Source: JAHFOW01 sp964370795 (lineage in GTDB: Bacteria > Planctomycetota > Brocadiia > Brocadiales > Brocadiaceae). Taken from it: 12,743 nucleotides of DNA. Below the pieces are notes generated by a model. That model had not been told where the DNA came from. It saw only the letters and a list, made by a program, of their open reading frames with translations, and made no database searches. Shown one piece after another: positions 5,827-12,743 of the stretch; position 1 is the stretch's first letter; each line of letters opens with the position of its first letter. The translations under genes and the position numbers were made by a program. The DNA lies in NCBI GenBank assembly GCA_964370795.1, contig CAYJME010000083.1, forward strand, positions 1 to 12,743, read 5' to 3'.

Positions 5827-7238
5827 TTAAAATATATCCTTCGATTTAACATTGTACCGTTTCAACATGCGTTGTAAATATTGGCGTTCGATACCGCTTT
5901 CTTTCGCCGCATTTGTTACATTACCACCGTTTTTATTCAAAATGTTTATGATATATTTTACATTAAATGCATCGAGCGCATGTCTCCGCGCCTCTTTGTA
6001 TGGTTGTGAGAGGAGATCGCCTTCCTGAGCTTCAAGACTTCCTTCTTTTTTTACCCGTGGCAGAACAACATTTTCAGATATGATATCTTCATTGGTCAGG
6101 GTAATGGNNNNNNNNNNATGGCGCGTTCAATGACATTTTCCAGTTCGCGGACGTTGCCAGGCCAATGGTACTGATAGAATTCCTTTTCTACTTCCGGCGA
6201 AATACCCTTGATGTGTCTGTTCTCCTTTTTGTTATACTTCTCAATAAAGTGATTGAGCAGGAGGGGGATGTCCTCTTTTCTCTCCCGTAACGGCGGCATT
6301 TTGATATTTATCACATTCAAACGATAGTACAAGTCCTCACGGAATTCCTTTTCCTGCACCCTTTGCATTAAGTCCTGATTTGTTGCAGCAATAATCCGCA
6401 CATCTACCTTCTTTGTAACGGTGTCACCCAGAGAAATAAATTCCCCTTCCTGCAGGACGCGCAGGAGTTTTGCCTGGATTGATTTTGGGATATCGCCAAT
6501 TTCATCCATAAATAAGGCGCCACCGTCAGCCTCTTCAAAAAGGCCTTTTTTGTCCTTAATGGCGCCGGTAAATGCCCCTTTTATATGCCCAAACAATTCG
6601 CTTTCCAGAAGGCTTTCAGATAGCGTGGCACAGTTGATTGCCACAAATTTCCTGTCTTTTCTATTTCCGGTAAAGTGAATTGCCCTTGCCACCAGTTCCT
6701 TTCCCGTGCCGCTCTCTCCCGTAATCAAAACCGTTGCAGAACTGAAGGCAACCCTCGAAATCATGTCGAGCACCTTCTGAATTTCCCTGGAACTGCCCAC
6801 AATCTTTTTTAATCCATAGACCTTTTCCAGCTCAGAGTGGAGGTACTTATTTTCGTCAAGGATTTTTTGCTGCTCGATCAGGCGGTCGATGTTGAGGATG
6901 ATTTCATCGAGATTGAAGGGCTTGGTAATATAATTGAATGCGCCGCGCCGCATTGCCTCCACGGCTGTCTCTATGCCGCCATAGGCGGTCATGATCAGCA
7001 CGGATGCGTTGTACATCCCTTTAATCCTCTGGAGTAATTCCAGTCCGTCAATCCCGCCGGGTAGTTTCATGTCAATGATGACAATAGGGTATTCCTGTTT
7101 TTTGAGTTCCTCCAGCGCTTCATCGCCGGACGCTGCGGTTTTGACGTAAAAGCCGCGCTCCGAAAGCGCATTGTTGAGCACCCGTCTATATCCAATTTCA
7201 TCATCAACAACTAATATTTTTGTGCCGTCTGGTTTCAT
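5827..7238 (-). CDS. NtrC-family sigma-54 activating response regulator
   Basis: This is one gene of about 475 residues that continues across the N run at 6108-6117. The receiver domain (1-120) has D12/D13, phospho-acceptor D56, T84 and K106. The AAA+ domain has Walker A GESGTGKE (174-181), the sigma-54 contact loop GAFTGA (221-226), Walker B ALFMDEIG (241-248), arginine fingers in FREDLYYRLN (299-308) and sensor II WPGNVREL (359-366). After the gap come TLTNEDI and a Fis-type HTH (NVTNAAKESGIERQYLQRML) ending at TAA 5827-5829. It should drive ATP-dependent opening of sigma-54 promoters when phosphorylated by the kinase encoded 133 nt upstream. The frames and family alignment suggest about 20 nt are missing at the gap. 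No Shine-Dalgarno site precedes the ATG. Its target genes are unknown. Confidence 0.93.
6108..6117. other. assembly gap (10 N) inside the response regulator
   Basis: Ten N fall between the AAA+ domain (ending ENVIERA) and the linker to the HTH. The phase requires a true gap of 3k+2 bases. Comparison with the family pattern after NVIERA suggests about 20. Confidence 0.85.
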
Positions 7239-7371
7239 AAAAACATTTCACTTTATATATTTAAAATTGTATAGGAATTTTCATTTTAATTATGCGGGTT
7301 ACTGAATGGTATCAGGCGTAAAAATTCCCCTTAAAAAACCATGGGGCGTTGTCTCTATACTACAACCCCCT
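7239..7371 (-). other. spacer between kinase and regulator
   Basis: This 133-bp spacer is AT-rich near the regulator start and C-rich near the kinase end, where the palindromic repeat at 7364-7396 begins. It also has a short CCCC...GGGG palindrome around CCATGG (7327-7346). A stretch reading ATGT, then a T-run, then ATGA on the minus strand precedes the regulator start, and a very similar one precedes the kinase start. There is no clear promoter, so co-transcription with the kinase is likely. Confidence 0.35.
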
Positions 7372-7396
7372 CTATCCCCCTTTACTAAGGGGGGTT
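7364..7396. repeat. G/C-rich palindromic repeat overlapping kinase stop
   Basis: CCCCCTT (7376-7382) and AAGGGGG (7387-7393) form a 7-bp stem with a 4-nt loop. A second AACCCCC (7364-7370) can pair with GGGGGTT (7390-7396) instead. From general knowledge, this looks like a dispersed repeat seen in many environmental bacterial genomes, where it gives ORFs a PLSKGG tail. Here it encodes the last residues of the kinase, and its TAG stop (7372-7374) lies within the repeat. Confidence 0.6.
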
Positions 7397-9857
7397 AACT
7401 CGACAACACTCAATTCCTGTTCCTTCCGTGCCTTGACCGGCAAAAATATCCTGAACGTTGTGCCTTTCCCCACTTCACTGTCCACCTCAATGCTGCCATC
7501 ATGCATTTTAACAATACCGTAACTGATACTCAAGCCAAGTCCGGTTCCCTTGCCGTCCTTCCTGGTTGTAAAAAATGGATCGAAGATTTTTTTAAGGTCG
7601 TTTTTATGAATACCCACTCCTGTGTCCATAATAAATATTTCAACGCATTCCCTATCCGTGTGGAATCGGGATCCCACGGTTAATACACCCTTTCTGAATA
7701 CCCCCATATGTCCGACGCTTCCTTCCGCTTCTTTCATGGCAAGCACGGCATTATTGGTAATATTAATAACGACCTGTTCCATCTGACGGGAGTCCATCAT
7801 AATTTCAGGTGCGTGCGGGTCAATATCCCGAACCACATCGATCTTCTCTTTCCGGTACTGTTTCTCCACAATATTGAGCACATTATCGATCAGGTTATTC
7901 ACGTTTGATAAACCCATCTGAGGCTTTTTTTGCCGTGAAAAATCAAGGAGGCCGCTGATCAAATCCTTGCACCGTATAGATTCCTTAACAGAGCCGTCTA
8001 AATATTCGTGTAAAATAGCCCTGGTTTTACTAATAATATTAAATATTTCCACAAATTCCCGTGAGTTTTTATCCAGATCTTCTGCAATATGAAGTAATAC
8101 TTTCAAAAATTTGTCCTTTTCCAGTTCGCCATCTGCCTTTTGGTTCAGATAGGCAATAAGCTCATTCAACTGCCGTATATCCTCAGAAATGGGCAGGGAA
8201 CTTATGCGTTTTAAGGCATTGGTAACCCGCTCGAAGAGTTTCAAACTCTCCGTGCTATAGAGGTAAATTACCCCGATTGGGTTGTTAATTTCATGCGCAA
8301 TGCCCGCCACCAGTTGACCAATGGAAGCCAGTCTGTCGGCCTGTACGAGCTTTTGTTCAAGCTTTCTGAGTTCTGTGACATCATTGGCGACACCCAGGAT
8401 ACTGATTAACTTCCCCTCTTTGCTTCTTATCAGTGATGTGCTCATCAATACATTCCGAACGTTTCTGTGTTTATCCAGCACCTCGACTTCAAACATCTTC
8501 ATGAACCCATCAAGAGTAATTTGTTCTCCCTGTTCCTGCTGTTTTTTGAATAATATGGACAGAAATGGTTTCCCGATCAGTTCCGCCTCGCCGTATCCCC
8601 ATTCCTTAATCTTGGGATTGATAAAGGTAAAGTTGCCCTGAACGTCCAGGGTAAAGATCAATTCATTTGCGTATTTTAAAATATTTTCTAAATATTCCTT
8701 TCTCTCCTCAAGGTCTGCCTTAAGCCTTAAAAGCTTTTCCCGTGCGTCCTTGATGTCATCGGTCATATAATTAAACGATGCTGTTAACTCGCCCAGTTCA
8801 TCGCTTGAATGCGTTTCTACCCGAAAGTTCAGATCTCCTTCGGCTATCCGCTTCATGCCCTTTACCAGTAAGATAATGGGGTTAATAATTCCTCTCGATA
8901 TGAAGACAGAAACAAATATGACGCCAACAATGCATATCCCAACAACCATAACGGCGCGATATTTGAACCGGGAAATCGGGGAATATGCCTCCGACTCATC
9001 AGTCTCCACCAGGAGAACCCACCCCATACTCTTCAAATAGCGTGTCGCCCCGATTACATTTTTCTCCATATAATTTTTATAAACGCCCACGACCTCCCGG
9101 CTTGTATTGAGTGAAGTCAGGACAGGTTCTGTATCAACCCTCTGCCTTAAGATGGCATTTTCCCTGAACCGGGAGCCGGTAATCAAAAAATGGTCTTTGT
9201 TCACAATATATGCCTCGCTGGTCTTGCCCCGCCGAAGAAATGTGCCGGTATCTTCTTTTGCATCGCTCCTTTTCCCTGCGGTAATCTCGCTTAACTTGTT
9301 TGCATTATAGCGAATCACCAGGACGCCCAGAAATTTACCCCCATGCTTTTTCAGGACAGGCGCTGCGAAGGCAATTGAGTAATCGCCGGTATTTTCATCT
9401 CTATAAACGTCTTTCANNNNNNNNNNTCTGCGCCAAACTCGATTCGGCCTATACTCCGTTCATTACTGGACGCCACGATAATACCGGCGGGGTTTAAAAC
9501 AAGGGTTTCGTAGAAATCTTTGTTGAGATTTGTCTTATAGACCATGTATTCGTTAAATCTTTTGACAATGTGCTTATTGTCCGGGTTGTGATTCAATATC
9601 TCTAAATGTCTTCGAATGAATTCGTCAGAGGCAAAAAATTGTGAAGAATACTCGCCTGCGTTGAGGATGGTCAAAATGTGGTTTTTGATTCCTTCAGCGA
9701 GAAATACCTCTTCGTTGAGAAGTTCGCTTTTAATTGTTTCGCGGGCGTATCGATAGGTAAGAATGGCAACGACAATAACAGGGAGAATGGACAAACACAA
9801 AAACCAGCAGAACAGTTTTCTCCCGATGCCACTAAAAAGATTTACCCCTCGTATCAT
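7372..9857 (-). CDS. membrane sensor histidine kinase (dCACHE-HAMP-PAS-HisKA-HATPase)
   Basis: This is one gene crossing the N run at 9417-9426, about 830-850 residues. Domain order is: a first membrane helix (about residues 14-36, FLCLSILPVIVVAILTY), a periplasmic dCACHE-type sensor with DENTGDYSIAFAAPV after the gap, a second helix (AVMVVGICIVGVIFVSVFIS, about 8899-8958), HAMP, a coiled coil, PAS (about 7990-8700 holds PAS plus HisKA), an H-box AHEINNPIG with the phospho-histidine codon at 8293-8295, and HATPase_c with N-box NITNNAV, DTGVGI, FDPFFTTR and GTGLGLSI. It senses a small periplasmic ligand, unidentified, and should phosphorylate the NtrC-type regulator encoded next. An insertion of about 70 residues lies between the H-box and the second helix (SIRCKDLISGLLDFSRQ). 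The last residues come from a repeat. Confidence 0.92.
9417..9426. other. assembly gap (10 N) inside the kinase sensor domain
   Basis: Ten N interrupt the dCACHE domain between IGRIEFGA and KDVYRDENTGD. The phase requires 3k+2 missing bases. Family spacing suggests that roughly 15 residues could be absent, though this is only an estimate. Confidence 0.8.
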
Positions 9858-9928
9858 AAAAACACATCGCTTTCAAGGTATAGGAATTTCAATGCAAATC
9901 GTGGTTTATCCCGATAATCATCTGCACA

Positions 9929-9973
9929 GATTAAACAGTTCAAACCGTTTAAACGGATTAAACGGCTTAAACG
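9929..9973. repeat. 9-nt tandem repeat, consensus GNTTAAACG
   Basis: Five consecutive 9-nt units follow each other: GATTAAACA, GTTCAAACC, GTTTAAACG, GATTAAACG, GCTTAAACG. A degenerate sixth, GTTTGTTAC, follows. The middle units form the palindrome CGTTTAAACG. The array lies 72 nt upstream of the kinase start. The phased, partly palindromic units could be protein-binding sites, or simply a dispersed simple repeat. Confidence 0.7.
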
Positions 9974-10232
9974 GTTTGTTACCGACCACAAGAGATCTGC
10001 GCTACAATAAAAAGTCGCCGAATGCCTAATTTAAAAAGGATAATATTGAGGGGTAACGACGGAAATCTTCACTCCAAACGTTAACCCTTCTCTGTAAACA
10101 TTTTACACTACCCAAAAAACAACATCAAGGCACAAATACTTAGACGGCCTGGTATTCCAAAAAAGTACCAAATAATGATGGTAGATTATTCTGAAAAATT
10201 CGTTACAATAATGCAAAAATATAATAATTTAC

Positions 10233-10258
10233 CACAAAGACACAAAGGTCACAAAAGA
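10233..10258. repeat. short CACAAAG direct repeats
   Basis: Three near-copies with a period of 8-9 nt (CACAAAGA, CACAAAGGT, CACAAAAGA) lie 45 nt before the leuB start. From general knowledge, such CACAAAGA runs are common dispersed sequences in many bacterial genomes. A role in leuB regulation is not shown. Confidence 0.5.
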
Positions 10259-10302
10259 AGACTATAAATAGTTCAAAAGCATAAAATAATGGAGATACAT
10301 AC

Positions 10303-11418
10303 ATGAAAAAACGTATTGCGGTACTTGCCGGCGATGGAATCGGACCCGAAATAATGAAAGAAGGATTAAAGGTATTAGACGCCGTTGCCCATAGATTTGG
10401 CCATGTCTTCGAATATAAAGAAGCGCTGGTCGGCGGATGCGCTTATGACAAATACGGTCATCCCTTACCGGATGAAACAAAGAAGACCTGTGACAACGCT
10501 GATGCTATCTATTTTGGCGCAGTTGGCGGACCCAAATGGGACGCCCTTCCTGCCGAATTAACACCAGAACGCGGGGCATTGTTACCTTTACGAGCCTTGT
10601 ATGGTTTATTTGCAAACCTTCGCCCGGCAGTGATCTTTGGCCCCCTAGCCGATGCGGCATCCCTGAAATCTGAGCGATTAAAGGGTGGATTGGACATCCT
10701 GATTGTGCGGGAACTGACCGGCGGTGTCTACTTCGGAAAGAACAAGGTTAAATCAGTGACTTTACAAGAAGGATCGGTACAGGGAGATTATGCCGTAGAT
10801 TACATGATTTACTCTGTGCCGGAAATCCAGAGGATCACCAGGGTAGCCTGCGATGCAGCGATGAAGCGCAACAGGAAACTGACGTCTATTGATAAAGCCA
10901 ACGTCCTTGAAAGTTCAAAGTTGTGGCGCAAGGTGGTTACTGAGTATGTGCAGAAGAACTATCCGCAGATAATACTTAACCACATGTACGTGGATAACGC
11001 AGCCATGCAGCTTGCAACAAACCCAAAGCAATTTGATGTAATCGTTACCGAAAACATGTTTGGTGATATTTTATCGGACCTGGCATCAGCCATTACAGGG
11101 TCTATTGGCATGCTTCCGAGCGCCAGTTTGTCAGCATCGGGCTTCGGACTCTTTGAGCCGATTCACGGCTCTGCCCCGGATATTGCAGGACAGGGCAAGG
11201 CCAACCCGCTTGCTCAAATCTTATCAGGCGCCATGATGCTGAAATACGCATTTGGTCTTGGAAACGAATCCAATGCCATAGAAATGGCCATTATGGGCGT
11301 ACTGGAAGACGGATACCGCACGGGTGATATTGCTTCTGCAAATACATCAAAGGACCGGATACTTTCAACCTCCGGGATGGGGGACAAGGTTGTAGAGTAT
11401 CTGAAAAAGGTTAAATAA
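10303..11418 (+). CDS. leuB: 3-isopropylmalate dehydrogenase LeuB
   Basis: This encodes a 371-residue cytosolic enzyme of leucine biosynthesis. It oxidises and decarboxylates 3-isopropylmalate to 2-oxoisocaproate with NAD+, using Mg2+ or Mn2+. It is full length for LeuB. Visible features are the N-terminal GDGIGPE (10-16), substrate arginines R97, R107 and R136, Y143 in TGGVYFG, K198 in SIDKANVLESS, metal-binding D231, D255 and D259, and the NAD-site loop HGSAPDIAG (288-296). The ELTPERG stretch before R97 suits isopropylmalate rather than isocitrate. The start is supported by GGAG 8 nt upstream. No other leu gene lies in the window, so it stands alone here. It converges with the adaptor-protein gene, only 5 nt separating the two stops. 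Confidence 0.96.
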   Translation: MKKRIAVLAGDGIGPEIMKEGLKVLDAVAHRFGHVFEYKEALVGGCAYDKYGHPLPDETKKTCDNADAIYFGAVGGPKWDALPAELTPERGALLPLRALYGLFANLRPAVIFGPLADAASLKSERLKGGLDILIVRELTGGVYFGKNKVKSVTLQEGSVQGDYAVDYMIYSVPEIQRITRVACDAAMKRNRKLTSIDKANVLESSKLWRKVVTEYVQKNYPQIILNHMYVDNAAMQLATNPKQFDVIVTENMFGDILSDLASAITGSIGMLPSASLSASGFGLFEPIHGSAPDIAGQGKANPLAQILSGAMMLKYAFGLGNESNAIEMAIMGVLEDGYRTGDIASANTSKDRILSTSGMGDKVVEYLKKVK

Positions 11419-11423
11419 GGAGT

Positions 11424-12365
11424 TTATAATAGCGGATCGGTAGCCTCAATAAATACGTCCATTTGCTGACCAACAAAGACGGGTATCCTGGAATCTTCAA
11501 TACGATAAATGATTTGTAATACCCGCGTATCCACACGTTCGGTGCTATCGCCGGTAAGAGATTTTTTGGGAATGACGTACGGCTCGAAACGCACAAACGT
11601 TAGCGGTGTCTTGATTTCACGGTTTCCCCGTAAAAATGCAATTGCCGGCGCTGTTGGGCGTACCCGCCATGCATCGTTTTCATCCACATCGACCCGAACG
11701 TACCGGGGCTCAATATTGCCTAAAATCATGAGAGGGGTTTGGGTAACGCCTGCCAGGGCAAACTCTCCCGGGTGAATCTTTATCTGAAGCATCTCGCCGT
11801 CAATTGGCGACCGTACGATAATCCTGTCCAGATTAGTCCTGATTTCTCCTATTTGTGCTTTTACAGATACAGCTTCAGCCCTTGCCTGGTTAAGACTCGC
11901 AAGGGCTGTCTGTACTGCATAGTTTCGCCGGTCAAATTCATCTTTGCTAATAACCTCTTTGCCGGACAATATTTTTGCACGGTACAACTGATTTTTCAAA
12001 TCCGCCAGCAATGCCTTTGCCACCTTGACATTTGCATCAGCCACCCGGAGCGCCATCTGCCGTATAGATAGTTGGGCCAACAGGTCTCTGTCGTCAAGCT
12101 TAAATAACGCATCGCCTGCCCTGACCTTACTGCCAACGGAAACATAAACCTCTGAAACAACGCCGCTCACAAGGGTGCCAATCGATATATTCTCCGTATT
12201 GGCCTCTACGATACCAGCGCCGGCAACAGATGATTTGAAGGAAGGGGCGGCAGGGGTAACAATCGGCGGTGCCGCCGGAATAGGTCTATTCCCCCTGATT
12301 ACGATAAAAATTGCAAACATAACGCCGAATACGGCCAAAATGGGAAGCATGTACTTTCGTATCAT
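11424..12365 (-). CDS. HlyD/MacA-type periplasmic adaptor (membrane fusion) protein
   Basis: This 313-residue adaptor links an inner-membrane ABC exporter to the outer membrane. It starts with a membrane anchor (about 5-23, YMLPILAVFGVMFAIFIVI), then a Pro/Ala-rich linker, and a lipoyl half-motif around 57-93 (NISIGTLVSGVVSEVYVSVGSKVRAGDALFKLDD). A helical hairpin follows (about 95-180), then the second lipoyl half (RSPIDGEMLQIKIHPGEFALAG) and a beta-barrel domain to the end. There is no lipobox, so it is anchored by the helix rather than lipidated. It follows the ABC ATPase gene by 9 nt on the same strand, so they form an operon of the DevBCA/MacAB kind. The permease is probably further upstream, outside the window. 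The exported substrate cannot be told from the sequence. Confidence 0.88.
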   Translation of the reverse strand: MIRKYMLPILAVFGVMFAIFIVIRGNRPIPAAPPIVTPAAPSFKSSVAGAGIVEANTENISIGTLVSGVVSEVYVSVGSKVRAGDALFKLDDRDLLAQLSIRQMALRVADANVKVAKALLADLKNQLYRAKILSGKEVISKDEFDRRNYAVQTALASLNQARAEAVSVKAQIGEIRTNLDRIIVRSPIDGEMLQIKIHPGEFALAGVTQTPLMILGNIEPRYVRVDVDENDAWRVRPTAPAIAFLRGNREIKTPLTFVRFEPYVIPKKSLTGDSTERVDTRVLQIIYRIEDSRIPVFVGQQMDVFIEATDPLL

Positions 12366-12374
12366 AGTAATCTC

Positions 12375-12743
12375 TTAATTCTGCTTTTCATTCTCCAGGT
12401 AATGGTGGGGACTTGTTACATAAGTAATGCGTCCATCGTCCATTTTGGCGATGCGGTTTGCAAAACTAAAGATGCGCGCATCATGGGTAACGACAATTAA
12501 CGCCCGATCCACGCCAATTGCGGTTTTGTGCAAGAGCTCCATCACCTTATGACCTGTTTCATGGTCGAGTGCGCTGGTAGGTTCATCACAGACGATAAGC
12601 CTTGGGTTGTGTATAAGTCCACGTGCAATAGCAACACTCTGCTGTTGTCCGCCCGAAAGTTTATAAGGAAGGGAATAGGAACGGTCGCCGAGCCCAACAC
12701 GATTCTAAACATCCCGCTCCATGTCAACCGCTTCGCTTAGCCT
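12375..12743 (-). CDS. ABC transporter ATP-binding protein, C-terminal part, in-frame TAG
   Basis: This is the C-terminal half of a MacB/DevA/LolD-type ATPase; the rest lies beyond the window's right end. The readable part has the signature LSGGQQQ followed by SVAIARGL, Walker B LIVCDEPTSALD and the H-loop VTHDAR, and ends ENEKQN at TAA 12375-12377. It energises the exporter whose adaptor gene begins 9 nt later. The frame contains an amber codon at 12705-12707, between MERDV and NRVGLGDRSYSLPYKLSGGQ. Family members usually have a sense codon there, and CAG to TAG needs only one change. It is either a recent null mutation or a sequencing error. Downstream of the TAG, no start codon in frame would keep the signature motif. 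Confidence 0.85.

Larger units (their letters stand above)
9858..10302. other. divergent intergenic region, kinase / leuB
   Basis: This 445-bp AT-rich region lies between the diverging kinase and leuB genes and has no credible ORF. It holds the 9-nt tandem repeats at 9929-9973, a CACAAAG-type repeat at 10233-10258, and a TATAAT (10220-10225) that could be the leuB -10 element, though no good -35 lies at the right distance. The leuB ribosome site GGAG (10291-10294) is 8 nt before its ATG. I saw no T-box, leader peptide with leucine codons, or riboswitch. Confidence 0.45.

Noticed and set aside
9763..10029. Plus-strand ORF containing an LNGLNGLNGL repeat
   Set aside because: The peptide repeat is just the translation of the 9-nt DNA repeat, and the frame starts inside the kinase gene on the opposite strand.

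Overview
The window comes from a draft bacterial assembly: three runs of 10 N lie at 4127-4136, 6108-6117 and 9417-9426, each inside a gene. Base composition looks low to moderate in GC, with very AT-rich stretches at 200-310 and 1500-1710. A periplasmic adaptor protein with an ABC transporter points to a Gram-negative envelope. A sigma-54 activator paired with a dCACHE/HAMP/PAS kinase, a chromosomal-type integron integrase, a DUF2130 protein, and several starts without a Shine-Dalgarno site would suit an environmental planctomycete (for example the anammox group) or a similar lineage. No taxonomic marker is present, so this is a weak inference.

Region 1 (about 1-2703) is an integron. The integrase gene intI reads rightward (1708-2703). 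The cassettes lie to its left and read leftward. The first is a hicB-hicA toxin-antitoxin module (1012-1424) that ends in a recognisable 57-bp attC site (949-1005). Beyond it are two overlapping short ORFs (313-926) that look like one degraded gene, perhaps of a PD-(D/E)xK nuclease-like protein, and then an AT-rich stretch with one possible gene remnant. The space between intI and hicB carries two divergent promoter candidates, which fit Pint (for intI) and Pc (for the cassettes), and should also contain attI.

Region 2 (2704-5122) holds an orphan 188-residue gene of unknown function, a 297-bp spacer with a perfect 16-bp inverted repeat and a solitary CRISPR-repeat-like motif, and a DUF2130 coiled-coil protein with a likely nuclease-type fold.

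Region 3 (5123-9857) is on the minus strand. In transcription order it has a membrane sensor histidine kinase, its NtrC-type sigma-54 activating response regulator, and an RNase H-like protein. Kinase and regulator almost certainly form one two-component system. The kinase carries an unusually long insertion after its H-box, and its last codons come from a G/C-rich palindromic repeat.

Region 4 (9858-12743) has a 445-bp intergenic region with 9-nt tandem repeats, then leuB (leucine biosynthesis) on the plus strand. leuB converges to within 5 nt of a minus-strand export operon made of an ABC ATPase (partial, with an in-frame TAG) followed by its membrane-fusion/adaptor protein.
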